A stretch of DNA of 64,000 nt from Rhizobium tibeticum (GTDB lineage Bacteria > Pseudomonadota > Alphaproteobacteria > Rhizobiales > Rhizobiaceae). This document shows positions 38,161-46,750 of the stretch, piece after piece. Below the pieces are notes generated by a model. It was not told where the DNA came from. It saw only the letters and a list, made by a program, of their open reading frames with translations, and made no database searches. The position numbers and the translations under genes were made by a program. The stretch lies in the NCBI RefSeq assembly GCF_900110205.1, contig NZ_FOCV01000010.1, positions 124,001-188,000 on the forward strand. The letters are read 5' to 3'. Within the stretch, counting starts at the first letter, position 1. Each line of letters opens with the position of its first letter.

Positions 38161-38991
38161 ATGATTACTGGCACCACAAGGCTTATCGCTCACCTCGGCT
38201 ATCCGACGGAGTCATTCAAAGCTCCGCTGATCTACAATCCTTATTTCGAAAAAAGTGACATCGATGCCGTCGTCGTACCGATGGGTTGCAAGCCTGAGGA
38301 CTATCCCTCGTTCCTCAAGCTCGTCTTCAGGCTTTCGAACATTCATGGCGCTCTCGTCACCATGCCACACAAGGTGACGACGATGCGACTGCTCGATGAC
38401 GTATCGACGAACGCCAAGGTCGCTGGCTCATGCAACGCCGTCAGGCTCGGGCCGGCCGGCAGGCTGATCGGCGATATGTTCGATGGTGAAGGCTTTGTCC
38501 GCGGCCTATTGCGCAAAGGGAAACGGGTGGAGGGCGCCCAAGTGCTGATCGTCGGTGCAGGCGGTGTCGGCTCTGCGATCGCCGCTTCAATGGCAGGTGC
38601 CGGCGCGCGCCGGATTGTGCTCCACGATGACAACGCGGCCACCTCTGCAGGGCTGAGCGGCCGGCTGAAGACATACTATCCAATGACCGAGGTGAGCATC
38701 GGTTCAACAGATCCTGCTGGGTTCGACATCGTCGTCAACGCGACTCCCCTCGGAATGCGTAAGAACGATCCATTGCCCCTCGACGTTTCGCGCCTCTCAC
38801 CTTCCACCTTTGTAGGCGAGGTCGTCATGAAGGAAGAAATCACGCCGTTTCTGGCGGCAGCGCGCGCGCGTGGATGCGCATTCCAGGTCGGTACAGACAT
38901 GTTGTTCGAGCAAATACCGGCCTATTTGGAGTTCTTCGGTTTTCCCACGGCAAGCGCAGATTACCTGCGATCGATTGCACGGCTGCAATGA
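38161..38991 (+). CDS. Shikimate/quinate dehydrogenase-like protein (AroE family)
   Basis: The 276-aa protein has the AroE fold. The catalytic Lys is in VTMPHKV and the Asp in GDMFDGEGF, and the nucleotide-binding GAGGVGSA lies near residue 127. The N-terminal substrate loop reads PTESFKAP instead of the usual SKSP, which points to a quinate/shikimate catabolic paralogue rather than housekeeping AroE. It ends the operon. Together with the upstream oxidoreductase, AroQ and QuiC1 it would complete the path from quinate or shikimate to protocatechuate. Confidence 0.85.
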   Translation: MITGTTRLIAHLGYPTESFKAPLIYNPYFEKSDIDAVVVPMGCKPEDYPSFLKLVFRLSNIHGALVTMPHKVTTMRLLDDVSTNAKVAGSCNAVRLGPAGRLIGDMFDGEGFVRGLLRKGKRVEGAQVLIVGAGGVGSAIAASMAGAGARRIVLHDDNAATSAGLSGRLKTYYPMTEVSIGSTDPAGFDIVVNATPLGMRKNDPLPLDVSRLSPSTFVGEVVMKEEITPFLAAARARGCAFQVGTDMLFEQIPAYLEFFGFPTASADYLRSIARLQ

Positions 38992-39523
38992 TCGCTTAGG
39001 CGCTGCGATCAGGTTAAACCCGCACGGGCGATCTCTGAAAAATATCCGCTTCCTGGCTTTGACGTCCTCGAACCGCAGCCCTGTCGTCCAAACTGCCAGT
39101 GCGTTCCCCCTTTGCGCGCCTATCGCCTTCGGTATGCGAAAATACCAATCCCCGATCCGATGATCTGTGGGCACGGTGACCCGAGATTTATGATAACATC
39201 GCCCCGCTACACGATGTGTGGCGGCGCGCCACCGGAAGCGTCCCGCTTACGAGCCGCAGGTACGACCACCCGTGCGCCATTTTCGTGCAAGTGCATTCTC
39301 GTCGCATGTCAATGACCGAAGTTTCCCCGTGATGAGTGCAGTCTTTGCGTCGAGCATGTTGTTTTCTTTGTCGTTTAGGCTTGCTTGAGGTGATCCACGG
39401 CATCGAGCACATGGCTGCTATAGACCATAGCACTGGGAGCGAAGTTTATTGCGTCAACGGCGGGCCAGATGCGTCCCCTGCCCTCCACGACCTCATCCAA
39501 GCGCAAGTCGAAGGAGAATTGTG
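38992..39523. other. Intergenic region without a supported gene
   Basis: Short frames exist on both strands, but none has a good start or a recognised family. No terminator for the preceding operon was found by eye. Confidence 0.35.
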
Positions 39524-40192
39524 ATGACCACTGCAATCAAGACCAACAACGAGCGGCCCCTCGAGATGAAGCTCGAAGTCATCGTCATCCCGGTGTCGGA
39601 CGTCGATCGTGCCAAACAATTTTACGGCAACCTGGGTTGGAGGCTCGATGCCGACTTCGCTGGCAGTGACGACTACCGCGTCATCCAGTTCACGCCCCCA
39701 GGCTCCGGCGCCTCGGTCATCTTCGGCAGGCACGTGACGGCGGCGGCCCCCGGCTCGGCACAAGGGCTATACCTTATTGTTTCGGACATCGAAGCTGCGC
39801 GTCGCGATCTGCTCGCTCGCGGCGTGGAGGTCAGCGAGGCGTTCCACCACGCCGGCGACGCCTATGCCGGCCCTGATGAACCCTATCTGTTTGGCAGGCG
39901 AAGGGTTCGCGGACGGGATCCTGAACGCAGCAGCTATCGCTCCTATGCCTCGTTCAGTGATCCGGATGGCAACGGTTGGTTGCTCCAAGAGGTGACAGCG
40001 CGCCTGCCTGGACGCGTGGCCGACGACGATACGACATTCACCTCCCTGACCGAGCTTGAGAGCGCACTTCGCCGTGCCGAGGCGGCCCACGGAGAGCATG
40101 AGCTACGGCTCGGCGAGCGCGACGCGAACTGGCCAAGTTGGTATGCCGAGTACATCGTAAACGAGCAGGCTGGCAAGCCGCTGCCAAGTTAA
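39524..40192 (+). CDS. VOC (glyoxalase/dioxygenase superfamily) protein
   Basis: AAGGAGA precedes ATG 39524 by seven bases. The 222-aa protein has a VOC fold in residues about 15-165: MKLEVIVIPVSDVDRAKQFYGNLGW, quoted here only as the landmarks VIPVSDVDRAKQFY and GLYLIVSDIEAARRDLLARG, and DPDGNGWLLQEV at the end. The C-terminal 45 residues carry WPSWYAEYIVNEQAG, an extension seen in many proteobacterial glyoxalase-like proteins. The substrate cannot be told from sequence. It stands alone. Confidence 0.82.
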   Translation: MTTAIKTNNERPLEMKLEVIVIPVSDVDRAKQFYGNLGWRLDADFAGSDDYRVIQFTPPGSGASVIFGRHVTAAAPGSAQGLYLIVSDIEAARRDLLARGVEVSEAFHHAGDAYAGPDEPYLFGRRRVRGRDPERSSYRSYASFSDPDGNGWLLQEVTARLPGRVADDDTTFTSLTELESALRRAEAAHGEHELRLGERDANWPSWYAEYIVNEQAGKPLPS

Positions 40193-40733
40193 GCATCCGT
40201 GGCGACGGTGTGGCTGCGCAGTGTTCCGGAGCGAAGCGCTTGTCGACGACGGTCCAATCGCTGTGTGTTCTTCGCGAGCCATGTATGAAACCACTCGCGA
40301 TACACGAAGGAAAACCGACCGGCGCCGCAAGGCCGTAATTTCGGACGAGCGCCGCGTCGTTGATGTCGCGGCTCGAAGGTTTGTGCAATCTGCGAAATCT
40401 TGCGAAGTCAGCAGCCACAACCACCCGCCAGGGCATAAAACCGTCGGTTCAAGTTTCACCGCTATCCACAGCGCACACGATCGGCAAGGACGCTCTAAAC
40501 CCGAGGGACTTTCGCACCACCGGGCCGTGCTTCTTTGTCGACGAGCGTCGCACTCGGTTCAGGTCGTTGTGGCCGGCATGCATGCGCCAGCACGATGTTG
40601 GCCGTCATTGCGGCAGACACAATGCGTTACAAGAAGCTATCCCGGCGGACACATCCGGCATTCAACCATGCGAAAAAATGCGGTTGCGGCCTTGAAAGGC
40701 CCGGCATCAAACCCCTCGATGAAAGGACGAGAG
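40193..40733. other. Intergenic region without a supported gene
   Basis: A frame runs in from 40221 and joins the cupin gene, but its codon pattern and lack of a start site suggest chance. No regulatory motif was recognised. Confidence 0.35.
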
Positions 40734-41132
40734 ATGAAGACCACCAGGATCATGACGCTCGCCATGTTGTTGCTGGCAAACACAATGGCATTCTCGTCCG
40801 CACGGGCAGAACAGCCGCTGCACCGCACTGACCTGCTGAAGAACGACATCGATGTGGCCGGCCACGAGGCTGTCCAGGTGCGCGTCGATTTCGCGCCAGG
40901 CGTTCTTGCGCCCAAGCACTCCCATCCCGGCGAAGAACTCGCCTATGTTCTTAAGGGAACGCTTGAATACCAGCTCGAAGGCAGGCCGCCTGTGACCCTC
41001 ACGGCTGGCCAATCCCTGTTTATTCCGTCGGGCGTCGCGCACTCAGCGAAAAATGTTGGCGGTGGCAAGGCGTCTGAACTGGCGACCTACATCGTCAAGA
41101 AAGGTGCGACGCTCGTCGTGCCTGCAAAGTGA
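40734..41132 (+). CDS. Exported small cupin protein
   Basis: AAAGGA precedes ATG 40734. The 132-aa protein has a signal peptide (IMTLAMLLLANTMAFSSARA) and one cupin barrel with PKHSHPGEELAYVLKGTLEY and the second motif GQSLFIPSGVAHSAKN. The His/Glu set can bind a metal. Periplasmic single-cupin proteins of this type are common and mostly uncharacterised. Quercetinase-like or sensor roles are possible. Confidence 0.82.
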   Translation: MKTTRIMTLAMLLLANTMAFSSARAEQPLHRTDLLKNDIDVAGHEAVQVRVDFAPGVLAPKHSHPGEELAYVLKGTLEYQLEGRPPVTLTAGQSLFIPSGVAHSAKNVGGGKASELATYIVKKGATLVVPAK

Positions 41133-41570
41133 GGCAGTGCGATGCCTAAATCATTGGGCACGGGGCTGCGGCATTGACCGCGTCCGGCCCGTCGCGGCGT
41201 GCTTTGCTTCGGGCTCGAGCTTCGATCGCGATCGCTGGAGCTTTTCCTTTCGCGATCGCGACAGCTGCCACTGCTTGGACCTTGCCCTCCCCAGGGCTTG
41301 GGTCGGCAAGAACGAGCGCCCGCCCCTTGGCGGTGGGAACCAATGGCAGATGGATGGATTTTGACGCAAGTCCCGGCCGCGCGCGCACCACGCCGTGCCC
41401 GCGATCGTCCGGTCGGGCCACCACGATCCGACGGGCCATTTTAAGACGAAGCTAAACTAAGGCTTGCCTTCCCCACAATTAGGGTACATCGTCCAACCTT
41501 CAGTAGTTTAACTTCAGGGCGCTACTGGTTGGGGGCCACTATACCCTCGCCCCAATTGAAGGAGGACAGG
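41133..41570. other. Intergenic region with GCGATCGC palindromes
   Basis: No gene is supported. Two GCGATCGC palindromes occur at 41228-41235 and 41252-41259. A minus-strand frame (41146-41439) lacks a ribosome binding site. Confidence 0.35.
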
Positions 41571-41855
41571 ATGTCTTCCCACCCCCTATCAATCGTTACA
41601 TCAGCGGATGTTGCAATGCTACAAATCATCTTGGACACCGCCGGGTACGATGCTGCCAGCAGTCTCGCCGATCCCAAACGTTACAACGTCGCAGCCAAAC
41701 TACTCATCAGACGCTTCCAAGAAGGGGGCGCTTCCTCTCGCGCGCTGTCGCAGGAATTGGATCGGCATTTTGGCACTTCATTGTCAAAAGAACCTTTAGA
41801 AAGCTTCTCGCGGACCCGCGCTTCCATCCAAGGTCTGCGGGTGTCGCCCTCATAG
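41571..41855 (+). CDS. Small protein of a three-member family (94 aa)
   Basis: GGAGGA precedes ATG 41571 at the right distance. The soluble helical protein contains VAAKLLIRRFQEGGASSRALSQEL, quoted as LLIRRFQEGG and SRALSQELDRHFG, which matches in pattern the small proteins at 19213-19455 and 24332-24532: Ala/Leu helix, aromatic, acidic-Gly turn, Leu helix. A hairpin terminator follows. The function is unknown. Confidence 0.65.
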   Translation: MSSHPLSIVTSADVAMLQIILDTAGYDAASSLADPKRYNVAAKLLIRRFQEGGASSRALSQELDRHFGTSLSKEPLESFSRTRASIQGLRVSPS

Positions 41856-41875
41856 ATTGGCTCGACAGATGAAAA

Positions 41876-41900
41876 GCCCCGTCGATGTCGCGGGGCGTTT
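41876..41900 (+). terminator. Hairpin terminator after the 94-aa gene
   Basis: A 6-bp GC stem (GCCCCG/CGGGGC, loop of nine) is followed by GTTT, 20 bases after the stop codon. Confidence 0.55.
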
Positions 41901-41924
41901 GCTAGTTCACTTCACGGGCCCCTC

Positions 41925-42155
41925 ATGAAAACTGTCCCCACACCAAGGTACCAAGTTGATGACACGCGCCGGCAGGAGGAATGCTCTCATGCTTTTGATG
42001 CTGTTGCGCGGGCCATAATGATAAGCGCCGTAGCCGCAGGGTGGCGCGAGGGTGAGGCAGCCCTGGCACTGGCGGACGCCGCCGAGCGGTACGTTATCTA
42101 TATTGCGACACCCGTTCGCGCGGTCCCGGCACCTGCAAACACCAACACCAGGTAG
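41925..42155 (+). CDS. Small helical protein (76 aa)
   Basis: The central helices (FDAVARAIMISAVAAGWREGE and ALALADAAERYVIYIA, cited as landmarks) resemble a small protein type frequent in rhizobia, which supports a real gene. No clear ribosome binding site precedes ATG 41925, so the start is uncertain. There is no signal peptide. The function is unknown. Confidence 0.45.
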   Translation: MKTVPTPRYQVDDTRRQEECSHAFDAVARAIMISAVAAGWREGEAALALADAAERYVIYIATPVRAVPAPANTNTR

Positions 42156-42331
42156 GTACATCGCCAGACATTGAGTTGATTTGGAGCGCTGTATGACCGA
42201 AAGTGCTTAGGCGATCACTTCACAAACAGCTGGCTTGCGCCTCACGCAACCCGACGCTGCTTCGGGACCTCCAGCGCTTGACTCCCTCCATCAAAGGTTG
42301 CATTCTCGACCGATCAACCCGTGGAGATGTC

Positions 42332-42409
42332 ATGACATCGCGACTTACCTACGTGCTGACAGTGCTGGTCGTGGCCAGCGTGCTTTTGTGGTGGGCCATG
42401 AATTGGTGA
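42332..42409 (+). CDS. Membrane micropeptide (25 aa)
   Basis: GGAG sits six bases before ATG 42332. The peptide is one membrane helix (YVLTVLVVASVLLWWAMNW) after a short polar start. It is far below usual gene-finder limits, but the start site and helix pattern are convincing enough to list. Confidence 0.4.
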   Translation: MTSRLTYVLTVLVVASVLLWWAMNW

Positions 42410-42614
42410 TCGAACAGCGCCCCGCCGCCACCTGCGTTTATCCGGCCCGAGATGTACTAATCGAGAGCAAAATAACCATCATCGACCAGCCAGCCGCAGG
42501 GCTCGCCACGCACTGATCCGCTCAAACGCGCCGGAGCCTTCCACCGATCTCCAGATAGACTGGATTTCGGTTGTGCCCGCCGCTTCTGGCGGCGGTTGCT
42601 TTTCTAACCGAAAA

Positions 42615-42779
42615 CTACTTCCGGCCGCCGCTGGGGCGGGATTTGCCGCCGGCACCCCCTGCGGTCTTGGCATCGGGAGCTTGCCCAAAGTTGGTTCCCC
42701 CTAGGTGCCCCCCGCCGCTCGTATTTGCGACCTGGCGTTCGGACCTGCGCTGAATCGCAGCGGCATCGGTTTTGCTCAT
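42615..42779 (-). CDS. Small Gly/Ser-rich basic protein (54 aa)
   Basis: AAGGAACC lies about eight bases before ATG 42779 on the minus strand. The protein is hydrophilic, rich in Gly, Ala, Lys and Arg, and contains SGGGHLGGTNFGQ, so it is probably disordered. It resembles the KGG-type small stress proteins in composition but lacks the KGG repeats. No promoter match was found. Confidence 0.4.
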   Translation of the reverse strand: MSKTDAAAIQRRSERQVANTSGGGHLGGTNFGQAPDAKTAGGAGGKSRPSGGRK

Positions 42780-43246
42780 TCTAGGTTCCTTTTCGTTGCA
42801 CGAGTGATCGCTGCCGGACGTGGGCCCGGCAGATGTGATCGATTTTGAGAGAAAAGGTCTGCCTGACGCCAATGGGCGCGAAGCGAAGCTCGACTGGCAA
42901 ACTCGACGAGGCAGCCTGATCCGCCATTGTGTTCAAAGCAAGTTCCAAGGTCGGTCGAGCAGTCGACAAAAAAGGCCGGAGCGAAAACGCACCGTTCATG
43001 CAAGCAGTTCTTCGAACGATTTTGAACGTGTGATCGGGTGCGGTCATGTATCAGGCCTGTTGTGCGGCTCGAGTACGACCGCTGGCCGGTATGGAGCTAC
43101 GCGGACGTGGTGCAAAATCAACTCTACGAGCTCGTAGCTCATTGACCCGGATGCATTACCAGACCCACTCTCACCGATTTTCGTCCTTACCGTTCGCTGA
43201 CCTCCTCACACGCCGACGATCCGTCCTGACCCTAGCTCAGCACTTG
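42780..43246. other. Region between the small gene and the IS110 element
   Basis: It holds the minus-strand terminator at 42968-42994. The left end of the IS element must lie between there and 43247, but IS110 elements lack long inverted repeats and I could not place it. No gene is supported. Confidence 0.35.
42968..42994 (-). terminator. Intrinsic terminator on the minus strand
   Basis: On the minus strand a 7-position stem with one mismatch (CGGTGCG, loop TTTT, CGCTCCG) is followed by GGCC and six T residues. A near copy of this sequence lies at 60475-60506. Confidence 0.5.
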
Positions 43247-44276
43247 CTACGCTGTAGGCAGAACGGAATCCTTGTAATCTTCGTTCTTGGTCATCATTGC
43301 CCAGATGGATCGAGCCATTTTGTTGGCGAGCGCGATCGCGACGAGCATGCGAGGTTTGCGCGCCAGCATCCGTGCCAGCCACGAGTTCTCGGGTGGGGCT
43401 TTCCGGCATGCCCATCGAATGACGTCATCGCGCCGATGATAAGAAGCCGGCGGATGTCGCGTTGTCCCATCTTCGATGTTCGGCCGAGAACCTGCTTCCC
43501 TCCGCTCGAATGCTGTTTTGGCACCAAGCCGAGCCAGGCCGCAAAATCTCGCCCCCTTCGGAAGGTCACCATGGTGGGCGCAAAAGCCTCGACTGCCATT
43601 GCGGTAATCGGTCCCATGCCGGGCATGGACATGAGGCGGGCGGTGCTCTGCGAACGCTTCGCTGCCGATCTGAGCGCCTTTTCCAGCGATGCGATCCGAG
43701 AGGAGAGCGCGTCTATCTGGTCCAGATACAGTCGAGCGGTCTCTACAACGATAAGCTCAAGGCCCGTGTCGTGGTCTTCAATAATCTCCGCCAGCAAGGC
43801 CAGATTCGCGATGCCTTGAGGTGCAATGACACCATGCTCGGCCAGATGTGCTCTAAGGGCATTGATAAGCTGTGTTCGCTGACGGACAAAGAGGTCCCGC
43901 GTGCGGAAGAGCATGGAGCAGGCCTGCTGGGGTTCAGTCTTCGGAACGACAAACCGCATCGACGGCCGGGTCGCCGCTTCAACGATCGCTTCTGCGTCGG
44001 CCGCATCATTCTTCTGCCGTTTGACAAAGGGCTTAACGTAAGCCGGCGGGATCAAGCGAACATCGTGGCCAAGTTTGCCGATCTCACGCGCCCAGTAATG
44101 CGCTGTGGCACAGGCCTCTATCGCGACCGTGCATTTGGGCAGTTCCGTAAAGAAGGTGACGACTTGGCCGCGAGACAGTTTCCTGCGCGCAAGACCACAC
44201 TTCCATCGCTTCCGGCGGCATGAACCTGAAACACCCGCTTTGCAAGGTCCAGGCCGACAATGCTAACTTCCTTCAT
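43247..44276 (-). mobile_element. IS110-family insertion sequence with frameshifted transposase
   Basis: The transposase starts at ATG 44276 with the family opening IVGLDLAKRVFQVHA (Asp of the DEDD catalytic set). It shifts frame near 44186-44192, runs through the central part (RQKNDAADAEAIVEA, MPGMGPITAMAVEAFA, KQHSSGGK), shifts again near 43415-43425, and ends at TAG 43247-43249 with LANKMARSIWAMM. Each break is explained by one lost base. The element is therefore probably immobile unless a complete copy supplies transposase. Exact ends were not determined. Confidence 0.85.
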
Positions 44277-44349
44277 GGATGCTCTCTCCTCTAAGTGACG
44301 TTCTGGCGAACATCACTCTGGCACATTGCGATGCCGTCGGGAGGGGGCA

Positions 44350-44478
44350 TCCACTCCATCAACTCTACTGTTATGTCGATCTGGAGGATCGTGTTCGTCG
44401 TGATCATCCGCTGCGGGCAATCCGGCAGATCGCGAACGACGCGCTCGTTTTGCTGGAACGGGAGTTTGCAGCGCGTGA
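44350..44478 (+). pseudogene. Transposase remnant, IS5/IS1182-like N-terminus
   Basis: The plus strand encodes LYCYVDLEDRVRRDHPLRAI followed by NDALVLLEREFAA, which is the typical N-terminal segment of IS1182-like DDE transposases (YVDLE..VP..HPLR.I). It breaks off directly after REFAA into unrelated sequence. It lies at the flank of the IS110 element, so this site has received more than one insertion. Confidence 0.6.
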
Positions 44479-44529
44479 GGAACCTCGGCGAACAAGCGGA
44501 GTTTTCATTCGCCAGCAAGGAGGCTCACC

Positions 44530-44773
44530 ATGGACGACAACGAACAGCGGAAGCGCGAGCGTGCATATATGATCTGGGAAGCGGAGGGCCGTCCTGACGG
44601 CTTTCATGAAGATCATTTGGAGGCGGGCTGAAGAGCCACTGAGGCCGCTGCAGAAGAAGCTGCCGAGGTCACCGAAGCGAACCGCCTCCGAACAGTTCGA
44701 CGGCGATCGCAAATCCAACTCGGTGACAGACATCCGCCCACCCTCGACGATCAGCCCCGCTGATGATTCCTAG
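44530..44773 (+). pseudogene. DUF2934 small protein, frameshifted (copy 1)
   Basis: AAGGAGG precedes ATG 44530. The DUF2934 core is clear: KRERAYMIWEAEGRPDGFHEDH. One extra T in the run at 44615-44617 then ends the frame after five more codons. Skipping it restores HWRRAEEP and a basic tail to TAG 44771-44773. DUF2934 proteins are small, often stress-related, and of unknown function. A second DUF2934 gene at 48325-48613 is also broken. Confidence 0.7.
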
Positions 44774-44827
44774 GGTCGCGGTCAGGCGCGATCGATGGCC
44801 GCCCAATCGGTGAATAGAGCGCGTCGC

Positions 44828-45061
44828 TCAAGGTTCTCGCTGCAAAGGAATGAGCGGAACTGGGTGCGAGACTTTTTTCTTTCGGCGGCTCCGGCCTTTG
44901 AATCGGCGGCTCCGGCCTTTGAATTGTTTCGCGAGCTCCTGCCATGCGACCTCGCCAGCGCGGCCGGCGCCGGAAAGGAACAGCTCGGCGGCAACTAGGG
45001 GGTGCTTCTTTATCAGGCGCGCCGTGATCCTGGCCAACCCCGCGACCGCGGCTCTTTCCAT
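44828..45061 (-). CDS. Possible hypothetical protein, end altered by a 21-bp duplication
   Basis: The frame reads as a plausible helical protein (AGLARITARLIKKHPLVAAELF) and stays open upstream of ATG 45061 (SYLERYAVDRLARNG), but I found no good start. Near its end a 21-bp tandem duplication gives FKGRSRR twice. It is listed with low confidence as a possible gene or remnant. Confidence 0.3.
   Translation of the reverse strand: MERAAVAGLARITARLIKKHPLVAAELFLSGAGRAGEVAWQELAKQFKGRSRRFKGRSRRKKKVSHPVPLIPLQREP
44884..44925. repeat. 21-bp tandem duplication
   Basis: Two adjacent 21-base copies starting GGCGGCTCCGGCCTTTGAAT differ only at the last base. Confidence 0.85.
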
Positions 45062-45141
45062 GCCGTTGCGCGCCAGCCGATCGACGGCGTAGCGCTCGAG
45101 ATAGCTCGCGGTCGGTTCTTCTCCGAGAGAGGGCGCGGCCT

Positions 45142-45501
45142 CTAATGAACCGCGCCCCGTCGAGGGCGGTCCTCGACGTCTTTCCGCAATTTCTTCGGCA
45201 GGGCGTCATGGGCGGCGCTCCTCACGACGTCCATCGCGGCGTGGGCGGCTTCACCCATCGCGGCGCCTGCGATGTTCAGGGCGCGTTTCCCCTTGCGGGC
45301 GCCCTTGCCTGTGGCGTCCGCAATCTCTCCGCGTTCAGCAACGAGCACCGTCGCAGCCGCGCCCGCGGCGGCAGTCAACGCGTTCGCCAGTATGCCTCTG
45401 CCGATCTCGCTAGCCAGAAGCGTTTTGATCACGGTGGATTTCCGGATCGCTCTTGGCACCTTGTAGCCAGCTATTTTCTTCGGGACTTTGTTCTTTGCCA
45501 T
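45142..45501 (-). CDS. Small Ala-rich basic protein under a stress promoter (119 aa)
   Basis: AGGAGG sits seven bases before ATG 45501. The protein has a basic N-terminus (AKNKVPKKIAGYKVPRAIRK), an Ala-rich helical middle that could be weakly membrane-associated (ILANALTAAAGAAATVLVAE), and a charged tail. A GGAAC-N18-TT promoter is correctly placed at 45523-45547. I do not recognise the family. It lies next to the Ku genes, divergently, and may be induced with them. Confidence 0.65.
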   Translation of the reverse strand: MAKNKVPKKIAGYKVPRAIRKSTVIKTLLASEIGRGILANALTAAAGAAATVLVAERGEIADATGKGARKGKRALNIAGAAMGEAAHAAMDVVRSAAHDALPKKLRKDVEDRPRRGAVH

Positions 45502-45522
45502 GTCATGCCTCCTGTCCCCTCA

Positions 45523-45547
45523 AACTCTCGCTTCTGCAGTTGGTTCC
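45523..45547 (-). promoter_or_regulatory. RpoE2/EcfG-type promoter
   Basis: On the minus strand GGAAC (45547-45543), 18 bases, then TT (45524-45523), 22 bases before the start of the 119-aa gene. Confidence 0.65.
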
Positions 45548-45780
45548 CGCGGAGGGCTTCTCGAACTTCAGACGCATTTCCGTCGCCCCGTGGAACCAGC
45601 ACAGAAAGGCTTTCCGGTTTCGGACCAGCCGATGTCGAAATGGTTCCGTGTCATCGTCCTGATGTATATGCAGCGGTGTTTGCCTCAGCCTCGTGAACGT
45701 GATCTGGCACGCAAGGCAGCGAGTTCATGAGCTGATATCACAGTGGGTAGAAAGTCATTGAGAATGATTCGCGTCGAGGC

Positions 45781-45805
45781 GGAACGAATCACCTCCCGAA
45801 CGATT
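45781..45805 (+). promoter_or_regulatory. RpoE2/EcfG-type promoter of the ku genes
   Basis: GGAAC at 45781-45785, 18 bases, TT at 45804-45805, 35 bases upstream of the first ku start. I recall that stress-inducible Ku3/Ku4 of Sinorhizobium meliloti is controlled by RpoE2, which this fits. Confidence 0.7.
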
Positions 45806-45839
45806 GAGTCGCGACTCATGGATTCGGGAGTACAGCGTC

Positions 45840-46739
45840 ATGGCGGCACATCGCGCCCAGTGGAAGGGGTTCATCAAATTCGGCGAGGTCGCGTGCGGCG
45901 TCGCCTTGTACACCGCCGCCAGCACCTCGGATCGGATCACCTTCAACACCATCAACAAGGCGACGGGCAACCGGGTGAACCGTATCTTCATCGACAGCGA
46001 AACCGAAAAACCGGTACCACGCGAAGAACAAACCAAGGGATTCGAGGTCGAGAACGGTCAGTATATCATCATCGACCCGGAAGAGGTCGCCGCGACGATT
46101 CCGGAGAGCAACAAGACCCTTGAGATCGAAGCATTCATCCCCTGCCCCGATGTGGACGATATCTACTTCGACAAGCCCTACTACCTGGCGCCGGACAAGA
46201 TGGGCGGCGACGCCTTCGCAGCCCTTCGCGACGGCATGAAGAAATCGAACGTCGTCGCCATCGCTCGGACCGTCCTTTTCCGTCGCGTCCGCAGCGTTCT
46301 CATTCGCCCTCACGGCAAAGGTCTGATCGCGACCACCTTGAATTACGACTATGAGGTCCGCTCATCCGCGAAGGCCTTCGAAGAGATGCCGAAGATGAAG
46401 ATCACGGGCGAGATGCTCGATCTCGCCAAGCACATCATCGCCACTAAGAAGGGTGAGTTCGACCCGGCCACATTCGACGATCGTTATGAGGCTGCGCTTG
46501 CCGAACTCGTGAAGGCGAAGATCGAGGGCAAGGCGTTGCCGAAACGGAAGGAGATCAAGGTCTCCAAGCCCAATGACCTGCTCGCAGCTCTTCGTGAAAG
46601 CGCAGGCATGCTCAAGGCCGCGGACAAGCCGATGCGCACGGCCGCCACTGCGAATCCAGGAAGCACCCGCGAGAAGGCCCGACGGGCGTCGTCATCGAAG
46701 GATAGGACGGCCGCCGCTCCCCACCGCAAAGCAAGTTGA
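45840..46739 (+). CDS. Ku DNA end-binding protein, first of two
   Basis: Ku binds double-strand DNA ends as a dimer and recruits LigD for non-homologous end joining. ATG 45840 follows GGGAG at nine bases. The 299-aa protein shows the bacterial Ku core (QWKGFIKFGEVACGVALY, FNTINKATGNRVNRIFID, PYYLAPDK) and a basic, Ala/Lys/Arg-rich C-terminus that would contact DNA or LigD. It is followed 11 bases later by a diverged paralogue and preceded by a stress promoter. No ligD lies in the window. Confidence 0.92.
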   Translation: MAAHRAQWKGFIKFGEVACGVALYTAASTSDRITFNTINKATGNRVNRIFIDSETEKPVPREEQTKGFEVENGQYIIIDPEEVAATIPESNKTLEIEAFIPCPDVDDIYFDKPYYLAPDKMGGDAFAALRDGMKKSNVVAIARTVLFRRVRSVLIRPHGKGLIATTLNYDYEVRSSAKAFEEMPKMKITGEMLDLAKHIIATKKGEFDPATFDDRYEAALAELVKAKIEGKALPKRKEIKVSKPNDLLAALRESAGMLKAADKPMRTAATANPGSTREKARRASSSKDRTAAAPHRKAS

Positions 46740-46750
46740 GGAGATAGGCC

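Noticed and set aside
41146..41439. Minus-strand frame of 97 codons
   Set aside because: No ribosome binding site and a composition driven by GCGATCGC-type repeats.
45594..45620. GGAAC upstream of the ku genes near 45594 as the ku promoter
   Set aside because: No TT at 18 or 19 bases; the site at 45781-45805 fits and is closer.
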